Shown in pieces: positions 40,136 to 53,480 of a stretch of DNA of 64,000 bases. A program made the translations under genes and the position numbers. The notes beneath the pieces are model-generated. The model saw only the letters and a list, made by a program, of their open reading frames with translations. It was not told where the DNA came from and did no database searches. The stretch is from contig NC_057769.1 of assembly GCF_010389155.1 (NCBI RefSeq), forward strand, positions 34,705,548-34,769,547. Direction: 5' to 3'. The stretch comes from Erigeron canadensis (taxonomy: Eukaryota; Streptophyta; Magnoliopsida; Asterales; Asteraceae). Positions within the stretch are counted from its first letter, which is position 1. Each line of letters opens with the position of its first letter.

Positions 40136-41179
40136 TTTTATTTAACCTGTATACTGACATCGAAACCCCTCACATGTCACTGTAAACATCCTTGTGTCTC
40201 AGGTCCCGTTATAAACTGCCCACCAAATTTTGTTGCTGTATATTGCTGGCTTTCGACTAAAGAAAAGCAGACAACATATTGAAGTGGAGGTGGGTATTGT
40301 TTATTGTATGTGACGTGTAAATGATATCTGACATAGATGTCTTAGGTAAAATCTTGTAATATCCATAGTCGAGTGAGTGTTAGGCTGTGATCAAGGTCTT
40401 GTATCCGAACTTATATACAAGATGATGTGATCTTGGGTGGTGATTTCACCCTTATTTTGTGCATATGTTTGTCGATTAACCATTTTTTTCATTTTCATAT
40501 GGGATTAGTGCATTATAACTATAAGTAGGTTATGATGCACGTGTCAACAAAATATATGGTGAAATTTTAATATGGAATATAAATATAAAAGTAAATTATT
40601 CATTTTTTTTTACTGGTGACCTTTTTTTTGTCATTAGTTGATTTTAGACTTGAGGCAACAGTGTCTTACATATGAGAAATCAATCATGTCTTGAAAGAAA
40701 AAAGCTTCCGGTTAACTCTTTTTTAACTAAAGGTACAAACTACAAAGTTTGAGCAACATATCTATTAAATATGAAAAGTCTCAAAGGTTAAGCCAAATTT
40801 TGGAAGAAGCACGAGTAGCAGTGCATGCAACTTCCTTGATGGAGCGAATACTTCAACCCCATAGATGATAAAGTGATTCAAATTCAAATAGTTTTATATG
40901 CTAAAATGTAACATCATTGAATTAAAGAAGCAATTCAAATGTCAAATGTAAAATCGGTGTATCGAAATTTATATATTGTTATGCAAAAATTCAAAGATTA
41001 TATATAAAATATTATTTTTTATACATGTAGTAAGATATTAATAAAATAAATAGCCCACAAAAAATGTGGTTATTTTAATTATACATCTCATTCTAGTATT
41101 TTGGTTATTCTCTCTACCTCTACGCACATTCACCTATCTCACTTTCATAACAAAATAACTTATACTCGTATTATTTTAA
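40136..41179. other. 3' UTR and downstream flank of the fusion gene
   Basis: The 3' UTR probably occupies the first 150-250 bases. No canonical AATAAA stands out. No further gene was recognised. Confidence 0.4.
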
Positions 41180-41947
41180 TCTTAATATATACTATAATAT
41201 ATACTATAAGACAGTTGAACTAATAATTTATTAACCAATTCAATTTTATTAAATTTACTCTCGCTTATGTCATCATTTAGATAAACTATAAATTAAAAAT
41301 CCTTATAATATTTATCAAAATATATTATTATATTAATATTTATATTAATTTGTGGAAAAAGTCTTATTAATTTACACTTTTTTGTTTTCCATCAACAATT
41401 CACACTTTTTAGCCCTCAATACTTAATTTATAATTATTTTTAACCATCAACTTGAGAGGACTTTTTTTAAATTTTCTGAAAAAGGTTTCAAAAATATTTA
41501 TATTTAACTTTTTTAAGTTACAATTTTTACTCAAATCACGAGTCCTAATTGTTAACAAAGAAATTGAAAATAATCATAATTGTTATCTAATTATCATAAG
41601 AAAGGTGATTGAAAATGAGCCCGCATCATGACCACATACATATACTTGAATGTCAAGTACAAGATCACAAATATAGTTATGTTTTAATTCTTAATTATAT
41701 ATATTTTCATAATAATATTACATTATGAGTATAACTGGTTTCAAAAACTTCTATTACAGGGATACTATTGTAGCATACGTCAAACAATTCCATCAATATG
41801 TCTCAGCTAATAATGACAGTGACGAACATTCGATTATTGTACTATAATTTGCACATTAGAACACTTTACAAATTAAATGTATGAAAATCTAATATTGATA
41901 ATATCGTAAACCCCGTGTTCAGTATTGAACACGGGTCTAAAATCTAG
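41180..41947 (+). mobile_element. non-autonomous Helitron, copy 2
   Basis: Starts TCTTAATATATACTATAATA, preceded by A. It ends with the hairpin CCCGTGTTCAGTATTGAACACGGG and then TCTAAAATCTAG followed by T. It is the same family as 6664-7462, in opposite orientation. There is no coding sequence. Confidence 0.8.
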
Positions 41948-44900
41948 TATTAATCTAATTTAGTGTCCTATATTCAAAATGGAAAGCAATTCTCAAACAA
42001 GTGCAGAACAACATAACGTTACAATATGGGAAATCAACAAACCTAAGATGATGTTAACAATAAATAATACCAAACTCACATCATCTCTGTTGGTCCATTC
42101 TATTATGGCAAGGCTAACTGACAAACTTTGAAATCATTGAGCAGCACAGGTGGCGTTTTCTTGCCAATTACTTAACCGCGCCCGGAAATATTAGGTTAGC
42201 AGAATGTCGGGTTGCCAAGTCAAGTGAAGGCCTACTAATTAGCTAGGGTAGTTGGTTATCTTATCGGATGTTATAACCTAGCTGAGTGACATAAAAAAAA
42301 CCACACTAAACCCCTTAAACACCGAGATTAATCATATTTACATTTTGCAAGTTCCAAACCACCGCCTAGCGACAAATGATCACCATAATTACTAAAGCTC
42401 GGAGATGAATGTATCAATCACATAGACCAACCATATTTTGGTCCACATTGACCCGCACATGTTCACAACTTGGGCTCGTTCATTCAATATATACAGTATA
42501 AAAGTTAAATGGGGTAGTTTAGAGTGTTTTTTATTCCCACTTGTTAGACCCCTCTAAAGAGACCAAGAATTTTTTTTCGTTTCACATCGTGTCAACAGTT
42601 GTATATATTGAAGAATACTATGTAAACACTAAACATAATTAAATTACTTTAGAAACAATCTAGTAATAATAAGTCGGAGAGTGAAGTGTGTTAAATTGAA
42701 TTTCATAAAAAGTCAGAATAATTACAAACAAAGACCAAAACACACGCTTCCTCTCTCCCCTCCCAGAGCTCTCTAACTCTACACTTTTTGTTTTTTGATA
42801 AGCAGAGAGATGATTTATATATTAACAACAAACTAATAGCAATTTGCTAGGTATGAATATATGTACAACCATGAAGAAGTATACAGGAACAAATTTAAAC
42901 ATTAAGAACAACGTTTTGTCCGAACTCTAACCCTACAGTTGAACATCCACAAGGACCACAACCAACATCAGCCGCAACCCCCCAGTCATATAATGCATCA
43001 AAAACCCTTCCCATCCTGAGGGGGATGATACCAATAAAAATTAATTTAGAACTGAAAATCATATGAGCTTTACACATCACTTTCGCAATTAGGGTAAGGA
43101 TTAGCCAGTAATAATATGCTCCTCTAAATCTCCTTGAGTTGTTTTTGCTGTTCTAGTGCCCAGGTTCGTGGGTGCAGCTGTGGTGCAAACTGACCTGCGA
43201 TAGATGTAGCTTCTGCAGTTGGTTGAGTAAGTGGCGGGGCTTGCTGCGGTTCAACTATTTTGTGTGCACACTACCGAACAACTGCACAGTGATTGTAACA
43301 GTCGTTACTACGCAATAATTTTTCTGAGTTGCATCCATTTTTGCAACCTGCAATCATTTTGCAGCAAAACTGTTTAATTATTAATTAAACAAAAGAGTGT
43401 TGCATCCATTGTGTTATGACCAACTGCAAATAGGGTCATTGTCCAACCTGATAAACTCAACCCGAAATAATCTAATAAGTAATTATATTCTCTTTTGAAG
43501 GATCCAACTACGAATATAAATTATTTAACCACTTATCCCCAAAAATACATTTACCGGCGCTGGCATCATCTACTCGTGTAGTCTTGTGGCATCTAACTTC
43601 AGTTGCCTTCCATATAGAAAATATTAAGTCACCTATAAAATTAAAAATTGACACAAAAATGATTCAATGACTTTTGCTTTTATCTATCCTTGATTTGATC
43701 CTTATTTTAATTGTTTATGTTGATCCTTATTTTTAGTTGTTTATTTTCCATGAAAAAGACAGCACTACATGAACCACCGCCATAGTATAATGTAGGAGAC
43801 ATTGTATTCCACACTGCATCATGAATAAAGTAAAAACAATTAAAAGATCAAAGCTTCAATAACAATTAACCTAATTTCAAAATTATGAACTCCAATTTAT
43901 TTCAAAAATTATGAAATAAAACATGCAGTTTACAAACCCAAAACATACAGGTTAGTCAATCCTCTACAACATCTTATAAAAATAGTCATGTTGTAATTTT
44001 AAGATTATTTATATTGTCGTATTTTTAGCATCTTCCACATGGCAGCTATCATTTCTGACCTCCGCTCTCAACTGTCACTCTCAAACTCATTCTTATTGTC
44101 ATGAATGCCTACGACAGTCGTTCAGCATTCTTCCTAAACCACTGTCTGGTATCCAACCATATCATCCCAACATACATCCATAATATATAAAATAAAAGCA
44201 CCTGCTTATTACATTATGATTTGGGCAGTTAATATTATAGAGTTACACATAGTTAAAGTTATTATTTTATCACATTTTATCATTTTCATATAAAAATACA
44301 ACAAAAAAGGACCAAGAAGTGATAAATACATTAACAACACATCAAATGTATCAGATAACTTAGACTACATGTAATGCAGACAACTTCCAAGGCATTTGTA
44401 TTAAAAAATTTAGACTATTATCTATCACATTGTTTTTGTAACCATAGCTTATGCATTATATGGACAATAATGTGTATGTGAGTCAACTCCACCCGCCCAA
44501 CAACCTTTGACAGTACAAATACAACCTGTTTCAACCTGAACTCATTTTGATCTATTACCCAGCTCACCCAACTTGCGCATCAGAACTATATAATAGACTA
44601 AAGTAAAAAGTTACGGTCAGTGATCTATTTTCAATCAGAGTAATTGTGCTACAGCTAGTAAACTTCATAGCGGTGAGAAATCTGTTGATATGATATAAGG
44701 GGGTGTTTGGGCTTTAAGGTAAAGAATCAGACAACCGTTCGACTATGAATGAGTAATTTGACAGGAACACTGAAGCCTAAAAATTGGTTGAATGTTCAAC
44801 AAACATTATCACTGTCGTTTCCATCATTAGAAATTGTTCCAGGACATCGTTTTGCATATTTTACATGGATCACATTGTACACTCTATATTAAGACCATCA

Positions 44901-45506
44901 TTTAATTTCTCACCCATCCTTATGAATAAGAAAACTCATTCATAAGCACAGTCCTATATTCCTATAAATAAAATGAAAATGTATATAAGAAAAGGACAAC
45001 TAACTTTGATTAGTAAACATGAGCTAAAAGCACATACTGACAAAAAAGAAAAAGAGGGTTAATATTATCAGAAAACTTTCAATCTTTTACCGTAACAACC
45101 ACAAAACTTTTTTTCATCCAGTATTTATACTCCAAAGTTTCATTGACTTACCAGCAACATAGTCTTTCCGATTCTCTACTCATTGCTAAATGCAGGTTAG
45201 TACAATGATAAACAAAGGGGATGGAAGTGTACCAAAAGAATGATATTTTGATTAGTAACCGGCCTTCACTTTACATACCAACACAGGGAGGACAATGCTT
45301 GGATTTTGGTTTTTCTACAGTCGCATAAACCATTTGATACTGCAAGACTTTCTGCCAATTTCTTGAATGGTTTTTCCAAGAAATCTTCTTGTTTCCAAAG
45401 CGTCACTCCCTGCCCTATATATTTATTAAATGCACCAAAAAACATAGCCCATATTTAACTCATTCCTTGTATATTCTGCTTTCCAAAAAAAAGTTATGAA
45501 CAACGT
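41948..45506. other. intergenic region left of F-box paralogue 2
   Basis: No gene recognised. 43020-43140 is similar to 11330-11450, the downstream flank of F-box paralogue 1. The stretch between it and 46150 replaces the C-terminal propeller exon expected there. A 61-residue minus frame at 42895-43080 is not convincing. Confidence 0.5.
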
Positions 45507-46122
45507 ATGAAGGCTCAGATATGCTAAAGTAAGAGTAGTGATACAACATGGCTGCATTGAAGATTGCCATGTGAGAGCAAGATCACAAACACACCTCAAA
45601 TGCCATGCCAAGGAAAACATAACCTCAACTTTATTTTGAATCTAAACACATCATCATAGCCAATCAAAGAGGGACAAACATCATAACCTTAACTTTCGTA
45701 ATTAGGACAAATTTTGGTATAAAGACTGTGAAGGCTCAGACATGCTGCATTAAAGAACATTGGCATGTAACAGCAAGGTCACATACACAACTCAAATGCC
45801 ATGCCAAGGAAAACATAACCTCAAATTAATTTTGAATGTAAACACATCATCATAGCCAATCAAAGAGGGACAAACATCACAACCTTAACTTTCGTAATTA
45901 GGACAGATTTTGGTATATAGACTGTGAAGGCTCAGACATGCACAAGTAAGAGACATGCACAAGTAAGAGTAATGATTCATCATGGCTGCATTAAAGAACG
46001 TTGGCATGTGACAGCAAGGTCACATACACAACTCAAATGCCATGCCAAGGAAACATAACCTCAACTTCATTTTGAATCTAAACACATCATCATAGCCAAT
46101 CAAAGAGGGACAACCATCATAT
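45507..46122. repeat. tandem repeat of about 190-220 bp, three units
   Basis: Three successive units begin TGAAGGCTCAGA[TC]ATGC (45507, 45729, 45925). Each contains CTCAAATGCCATGCCAAGGAA and then CATCATCATAGCCAATCAAAGAGGGACAA. Unit 3 has a small internal duplication of GACATGCACAAGTAAGA. It is non-coding by inspection and lies next to the truncated end of F-box paralogue 2. Confidence 0.85.
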
Positions 46123-46864
46123 TATTGGAATAAGTCCCTTCAGGTTCATTGTCACCAACCAAACCTGGAACACCATATTGCTTCATCAGCAATTGATAGT
46201 TGAGAGATTCTCATAAAGTAGTTATCACCCAACAGCGGAGCTGTGAAAGTAATACGCCTTGAATTTGGTCTACAACCGTCAGCCAAGGTGAAGGTAGTGA
46301 AAAATTCTGTAATCTCTCTAATTCTATTTGGGTGCGCCATATTATCAAAGGAGCTGCTAGATGACAATGTTTGCATGTAGCACAAAAGTTCATGTATTCC
46401 ACACCAACAAAAAACTTCATAATCATCTCCAGAACATCAAATGGAACATCTAGCAAGCCAGACTCACTAACTTCAACCTCATTGTTTGTGACTAAAGTAA
46501 TCAATGTCTCATCCTCTTGTTGTTTAGAATCAACCGTGAATTAGCTTCTCTATGGTTATCTTCTAACCTACAGAATATGATTATAAGTTACACTTTTCCA
46601 ACACATATTTATGACACAAATAAACAATTAGAAACAAAAGAGGAAAAAAGCAATACTCGCATTCCCACATTGACATGTGGCTTGTTGGCAACAGTGAAAA
46701 CGGAACGGGAGTTGGGACAATGGTTTTATTGATGAGGTGATATAAATATATTAGTTTGTCCATTTTGTGATGGATATTTATATAGCCCCTACCTTCGAGC
46801 CAATTGCAGAGTTGTAAAACTCGGAGTTGCCATCAGCAAGATCCACAACAAATATGCCTCCTTT

Positions 46865-47086
46865 TGAAAACGAATGGAATTATTTTTGGTTTTTTGATTT
46901 TATTAATTAATCGTATTACATGAGGGTTCTATTTATACAAGAGCTTGGAACAATAAATGGAAACATAGGTCTAAATTAGACCTACTCTAATTTTAATCTT
47001 GGGCCTAAATATGCATCGATGGGCTTTAAGTCTTGATCTTGTCTTCTCGGGACGTGATGAACACGTTTCTGATCCCACAATATCTA
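46865..47086 (-). repeat. 3' LTR of Copia element
   Basis: 222 bases, lacking the last three bases (ACA on the plus strand) present in the other LTR. Confidence 0.92.
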
Positions 47087-50000
47087 CTCCCCCTCAAGTT
47101 GAATAGCGGGACTACCGAAATTCAACTTGCTTAGACATTTATGAAACATAGACGTCCCTACTGCTTTGGTTAGAATATCAGCAAGCTGTTCTTCAGATTT
47201 AACAAAAGGTAGTTTAATAATCCCATTCTCCAACTTCTCTTTTATAAAATGACGATCAACTTCCACATGTTTGGTTCTATCATGTTGAACTGGATTTTCT
47301 AAGATCTGGATAGCAGCTTCATTATCACTCATTATTTTAATGCTTTCTTTCGGAGCAAAACCTATTTCAGTCATAAGCTTCCTTAAACATAACGCTTCTG
47401 CTAACCCTCTAGCTATGCCTCTAAATTCCGCTTCAGCACTTGACAAGGAAACAACTTTTTGTTTTTTACTTTTCCATGTAACCAAATTACCACCTATCAT
47501 TGAGAAATAACCAAAAGTTGATCTTCGATTACCTTTATCTCCTGCCCAATCTGCATCTGTATATATCTGAATCTTGAGATGACCATTAGCTTTGAATAAC
47601 ACTCCATGATCTAATGTCTTCTTAAGATACTTTATAATTCGTAGAAATGCATCCATATGGTCTTCCTGAGGTTGATGCATAAACTGACTTACCACTCCAA
47701 CTGTATGAGCCAAATAAATAAGTTTCCCTACCAACCTTTGATATCTACCTTTATCAATAGTTTTAGCTTTTGTCTTCACAAATAATTTTTGATTGATGAC
47801 CATGGGTGTATCTGCTGGTTTGCAATCAATCATTCCTGTTTCAGCTAGAAGATCCAATATATACTTCTTTTGACAAATAAAAATTCCACGGTTTGACCTT
47901 GAAACTTCTATTCCAAGAAAATACTTCAGATCTCCCAAATCTTTCATCTCAAATTCTGAAAACAAAGCTGTTTTTAGTTCGTTCATTTCCTTTTCATCAT
48001 TTCCTGTAATAATCATATCATCAACATAAATTATTAGACATGTCACTAGATTTCCTCTATGACGAAGAAATAAAGTGTGATCTGAATTGCTTTGTTGGTA
48101 TCCATATTTCTTCATAACAAGAGTAAATCTTCCAAACCAAGCTCTGGGTGACTATTTAAGCCCGTACAAGGACTTTTTCAATCTACATACTTCCCCGTGT
48201 TTGAAATCATGAGAAAAACCTGGAGGAGCTTCCATATACACTTCTTCTTCTAATTCTCCATGTAAGAAGGCATTCTTCACATCAAATTGATGAAGAGACC
48301 CGCCTTGATTTGCTGCTATTGAGAAAAGAACCCTAACTGTATCTAGCTTTGCAACTGGAGAAAAAGTTTCTGAATAGTCGATGCCATAGGTTTGAGTGTA
48401 TCCTTTGGCAACAAGTCTTGCCTTGTATCTTTCTATATCTCCATTTGGTTTGTATTTGATGGTATATATCCATCTGCATCCTACTGGATTCTTTCCTGTT
48501 GGAAGAACACACTTCTCCCATGTATCATTCTTGATAAGAGCTTCCATTTCACTATTCATAGCATCTTTCCAATTCTTTAACTTCAAAGCATGTTCTACTC
48601 CTGATGGAAGCTCTTCTGAATATAATTTTGCTGTAAATGCCTTTGCTTCTGTGGAGAAAACACCATTTGCAACACCAGCAAAGTTGCCTACCGGATACTT
48701 AGATCGGGAACTCTTTTCTGGAGAATATCGTTTTGCAGGTATTCCTCTGGTAGACCTTGGCGGAAGAATATATCTTTCTGGAACATTTACTGCTGAAGCA
48801 CTTTCTGGAAGTACTGCTGAATCACTTTCTGGAATTACTTCTTCTACACTTTCTGATCCTTCATTCACATTTCCCTGCACTTCATTTACTGGAATATCTA
48901 AATCATGGTTTGGTTCAGAATTACTTACCTCAGATATCAGGTCTGGACTTGGGTTGACACTTTGATAGGAGGACTGTAAATCTTGATCTGAGGACTGTAA
49001 ATCTTGATCTTTATCTGTAGTCTGAACATCTGATGAATACTGAAGCCAACTCAGTGTGTCACTTTGTTCCTCCCCCTGACCACTGAGTTCCTGAGAGTAG
49101 AAATACTTGGTTTCCAAGAAATCACAATTCATCGTAGTAAACATACGACAAGTTTTAGGATTGTAACACCTATAACCCTTTTGAGTAACTCCATATCCCA
49201 CAAAAACACATTTTTCAGCACACGGTTCAAGTTTATCACGATATGATTTTGGAATATGAACAAAAACTGTACACCCAAACACTCTAGTCTGCAAAGTAAG
49301 AACCGATGGAAGCTTATGAAACTCAGAAAGAACTTTCAAAGGGGTTTTCATATCGAGAATCTTTGTAGGAAGCCGATTGATCAAGTATGTAGCAGTAGCT
49401 AAGGCTTCGGGCCAAAAACCCTTTGGAACGAAGGACTCAATAATAAGAGCCCTAGTCATTTCTAAAAGTATCATATTTTTCCTTTCTGCCACACCATTTT
49501 GTTCGGGGGTGTGAGGACAAGTGGTCTGATGAATAATTCCTTTGGATTGAAAAAACTGGTTCATTCGTGAATTCACATATTCTCCACCGTTATCGGTTCT
49601 CATGATTTTGATAGATTTTTGAAATTGAGTTTGAACCATGTTCTAAAAAACAGTGAATCTATCATAAACTTCATCTTTATTTTTCAAAAAATAAATCCAT
49701 GTCATTCTAGTGCAATCGTCAACAAAAATCACAAAATACTTAAAATGATGATCTCCAACAATTGGAGCAGGACCCCACACATCTGAATGAACCAATGAAA
49801 AAGGAAAATCAACTCTAGTATTACGAGGTTTAAAAGTTTGCCTATGACTCTTTGCAAAAATGCAAGTTTCACAATCAATCTTTTTATTCAAAGGAAAAAG
49901 TTTCGGAAATAAGGTATGTAAATAACTGACTAACGGATGCCCCAATCTTCTATGCCATAACCATGCTTCTCTCTCACTAGATCCATAAGCAAGCATGACA

Positions 50001-51700
50001 GTCCCGTTTTCAGCAACTTCATCAACATAATACAGTCATTCTCTCTCAGTGCCACACCCAATGATCTCTCCAGTCCTAATATCCTATAACAAACAAAACG
50101 TTGGATGCATGAGAACTCAGCAATTAAGTTCCTTTGTCACATGACTTATTGACAAAAGTTTGTAAGACAAAGATGGAACATAAAGACAGTTAGTTAAACG
50201 GATGTTTGGAGAAATCATAACTGATCCTCCATTCATAACATCCATTTTCCCGTAATTAGCAGCTTGAATATGGGTCCTTTTAGGTTTTGAAAAAATAGAA
50301 AAATCTGATATATCAGAAGTCATAGTGTCGGTGGCACCACAATCAAAAATCCATGACCCGTTTGACTTTGAATGATCAGAACGGGCCACAAATCCCTTCG
50401 CAATTGATTTAGGCCCAATTATCTTTGCTGGCCGATTTAGAGCAGGAAGCCCATTACCCGATCCATTAAAAACCGGCCTATTATAAAAAAGATTAATATA
50501 TAAAGGTGGATTTGGTAAATGGTGGTGTTGTGTGGATCGGTGTTTCTCAATAAAATCATTTGAGAGACTTGTCTCTTTCTTCTTACCATCAACCACCGAA
50601 AACCCACCCCCCTGTTCACCTTCAGCCGCCGCCACCCCACCGAATCCCGTCTCCGATCTCCGGCCATCACTACTATTACTTTCTTTGGTGGGGTTAGTGC
50701 GAGTGGTTGAAGATTTATCTCTATCGGATGGGTTATATCTCCGACCCTTTTTATTTTCGACCCACCATTCCGGATAACCCACCAATCGGAAACATTGGTC
50801 TTTGGTGTGTCTCTTCAGGCCACATTCATCACAAGTAAGATGTGATTTATCATCTTGAATCACAGATTTTTGTTTGTCACTACTTCGATTAAATCGTTTG
50901 GTGGCAAACTCGAATCCATTTTCTTCCTTAACCATTAATCCGGTGGCTATGCCCTGTGCTCCTTCAACGGCGGCAGTGGTGGTGGTTGCTCCCAAAATTT
51001 GTTGGTGAGCGGCCTCTTTCCTTATGGTTGCATATGCGGCTTCAGCCGCCGGCAAAGGGTCGAGTCGAAGGATTTCTTTTTTGACCGATTCAAATTTTTG
51101 ATCTAATCCACTTAAAAATTGAAACAATTTTTGATCGGATCGAATTTTATTATAAGCTTTGATGTCTTTTGGACACTTCATTGGATTCGGATCGATACGA
51201 TCAATCTCGCCCCAAATCCCTTGAAGTGAAATCCAAAAGTCTTCGATGGGTTTGTTGGTTTGTTTGATTTCGTTGGCTTTAACATGAAGATTGTAAGCCT
51301 GTAACTTATCCTTGCCGCTACTATAAGTAGTGACGAGAGCATCCCACAACTCTTTGGCGGTGGAAAACTCGGTCAAGTTTCCGGCAATATTTGGCTCTAT
51401 ATTTTGGATGAGCCAAGAGAATACAATAAGATCCTCTTGCTCCCATGTTTCAAACTTTTCGGATGAGGCTTTCTCAGGAGGTAAGTCGCTTAAGTGATTT
51501 AATAGATTTTTTGATTTTCCACCTATGGCAACTCGAATCATTCAAGTCCATAGAGCATAGTTCTGACTATTAAGCTTGAGATTAATTTGAAGGTTGTCCG
51601 ATAACTTCGGATTCTGAGTTTGGTGATTGTTGTTTTGTAAAAGAGTTGCTAATTGTAATGCCAAATCGTTACTGGAGCCGCTGCCTTCTTCTCCGGCCAT
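47084..51700 (-). pseudogene. Copia gag-pol polyprotein, one frame with six nonsense codons
   Basis: From ATG at 51700 (MAGEEGSGSSND) to the stop at 47084 a single frame of 1539 codons can be followed. Domains in order: gag with DUF-type UBN2 features (ELWDALVTTYSSGKDKLQ) and a CCHC knuckle (CDECGLKRHTKDQC), then protease (WIFDCGATDTM), then the gag-pre-integrase HHCC region (WHRRLGHP...CETC). Integrase follows ([27 protein letters not shown] gives the D, D and E), then reverse transcriptase (IIYVDDMIITGND) and RNase H (YTDADWAGDKGNRRST; SSAEAEFRG). Stops interrupt at 51544-51542, 50119-50117, 50086-50084, 50038-50036, 49645-49643 and 48154-48152. No frameshift was found. The copy cannot encode its own machinery. 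Confidence 0.92.
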
Positions 51701-51787
51701 GGTGGCTTCAGTTTTAATTTAGGTGATATAATTAGGGATTAACGAGGTAGATGATGAAGCCCAAGTCGACTTAGGGCTTTGATACCA

Positions 51788-52012
51788 TGAAAACGAATGG
51801 AATTATTTTTGGTTTTTTGATTTTATTAATTAATCGTATTACATGAGGGTTCTATTTATACAAGAGCTTGGAACAATAATTGGAAACATAGGTCTAAATT
51901 AGACCGACTCTAATTTTAATCTTGGGCCTAAATATGCATCAATGGGCTTTAAGTCTTGATCTTGTCTTCTCGGGACGTGATGAACACGTTTCTGATCCCA
52001 CAATATCTAACA
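51788..52012 (-). repeat. 5' LTR of Copia element
   Basis: 225 bases, ending ATATCTAACA before the target duplication CCTTT. Confidence 0.92.
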
Positions 52013-52925
52013 CCTTTAAGGTCTTTCGTTTCTTCCCACAATTGTTGAGTAGGTTCCAAATCGTTCGTGAAACCCACACCTTCTTCCAATTCTTTCACAC
52101 GAGTCATGTCCCACTTTTTGAGGCATTCCAAGACCTTCCAGTTTATACTAGTCATGTCACATTTAAACAAAAACACATCACCAGGCGTTTTGTCAGTTTC
52201 CCTACGAAAACCAACTGCTATGTAAAACAACTCTGTACGAGACCCTGTCAGAAAATGAAGGAGTTTGGAACAACGAAAGCAAGGAGGAAAAGGGACCACG
52301 CCAAATGATGATAATTGTACCACAACTTCTCTATCCTTGACTACAATTTCAACCCGTATGACAAATTGAGAAATAGAATTGTCATCACCTAAAGCATATA
52401 TATCACCATTGCAACAAGTTAGGCTATGTAGTAAACTTCCATCCCAAGTTACTCTCCTGAGTTGATAAGCATAAGACATCTCGGTCCATCTTGGCTTATT
52501 TTTTAGGCGTTTTATTTTTTTAGGAATTAGTTGACAAAAAACAAAGGTGGGCTTATTGATTTTTGTAACAGGATAACTGAATTAGGATTATCAGGAGGGG
52601 CAGACAAACAACACTCTCGGATAGAATCATAATCTCCGTCTTTCAAAAGCAAGGGAGGAAGAGATATTATGTTAGGTGGACGAGGGGTTCCACAGAGACC
52701 AAATATCATTGTGTGGATGATTAGATAGAATTATCCACCCATGGAAACACCCTCGGATACGTTTCCCTGACAACTCGGGGATTCAAAACAAGGTGGAGAA
52801 AGACGAGTGAGTAAGATGTTCAAGATTCTGAATACCAACCCATGGATATTTTGAAAATAAAGGAGGAAATTTATTATCATCACCACAAACCTCCTCATGC
52901 TTATTCTGCTCCATCATCAACAACT

Positions 52926-53382
52926 CTAAAGAAAGATAACAAAATTAGATTCTGACTCATTTTTGCAAAATAAACAACCAAAAAATATTAAACTTTTTAA
53001 TCAAACAATTAATCTATCTTTATCACCTAAAAAAGACTCCATTCTTATTAACTAAACAAGATTCAAAAATTTATCAAATAGGCAACTAAAAAACTCAAAT
53101 TATATCAAATACGAGTATGCAACTGTAAAAGACCCCAACTTTGATCAAACAAACAGTTAAAAGACTCATTTTTTTTTTTAATCAAATAAGCAACTAAAAA
53201 ACTCAAAGTATATCAAACAAACAACTAAAAAAGAAACTGTATTATAGCAAATTATATCAAATAAACAGCTAAAAAAGACAATTTATCAGCTGCATTACGG
53301 TGGTGGTAGACCTAGCTTATTGTGTTATGCATCAAAAGCCATTAATTAGTTGAATGTAAGAGTTTAAAGATGGAATTCGTAC
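52926..53382 (-). other. first intron of F-box paralogue 2, repeat-filled
   Basis: Bounded by the donor GTACGAATTC (53382) and the acceptor TTTCTTTAG. It holds the same degenerate AACTAAAAAAGAC / ATCAAACAAACAG repeats as the intron of paralogue 1, without later insertions. Confidence 0.65.
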
Positions 53383-53480
53383 CTGAAATTACACTCCCAA
53401 TCGATCATTGTTGTTACACCGTTTTCTTGATTTATTTACAAGTACTTTGTAGGAAAAAGACCCACCATTGATTCAGGGGA
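53383..53480 (-). other. 5' UTR exon of F-box paralogue 2
   Basis: Counterpart of 18613-18696: TGGTGGGTCTTTTTCCTAC ... GATCGATTGGGAGTGTAAT followed by TTCAG and the donor. The start of transcription is not defined. Confidence 0.5.

Larger units (their letters stand above)
46865..52012 (-). mobile_element. Ty1/copia LTR retrotransposon (5.1 kb)
   Basis: LTRs at 46865-47086 (3') and 51788-52012 (5') bound the element. The target duplication CCTTT borders it, and the outer ends are TG...CA. On the minus strand the 5' LTR is followed directly by TGGTATCAAAGC, an initiator-Met-type primer-binding site. A polypurine tract TTGAGGGGGAG precedes the 3' LTR. By eye the LTRs differ at three substitutions in about 222 bases, plus three terminal bases missing in the 3' LTR. 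This indicates a fairly recent insertion. It interrupts F-box paralogue 2. Confidence 0.95.
46152..52925 (-). pseudogene. F-box/DUF295 paralogue 2, split by a Copia element and truncated
   Basis: It has the same propeller, F-box order as paralogue 1. Exon 1 starts at 52917 (MMEQNKHEEVCGDDNK) after a TTTCTTTAG acceptor. RWTEMSYAYQLRRVTWDG to MTSINWKVLECLKKWDM is readable at 52479-52100. The reading then meets a 5148-base Copia insertion with duplicated CCTTT (46860-46864 and 52013-52017). It resumes at 46859 (GIFVVDLADGNSEFYNSAIGS) and continues to FDVLEMIMKFFVGVEYMNF and CSRFGW near 46158, where homology ends. Lesions seen are an in-frame TGA in STLF*IPEL, one-base shifts near 52690, 52568 and 46787, another within the F-box-to-propeller link near 46240, and complete loss of the C-terminal propeller. 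It cannot make a full protein. Confidence 0.85.

Noticed and set aside
48396..48965. 189-residue plus-strand open frame
   Set aside because: Antisense shadow of the Copia polyprotein.
46865..52012. Endogenous plant pararetrovirus
   Set aside because: Integrase precedes reverse transcriptase, with paired LTRs and a 5-base target duplication, which is Ty1/copia order. No movement or coat protein motifs were seen.
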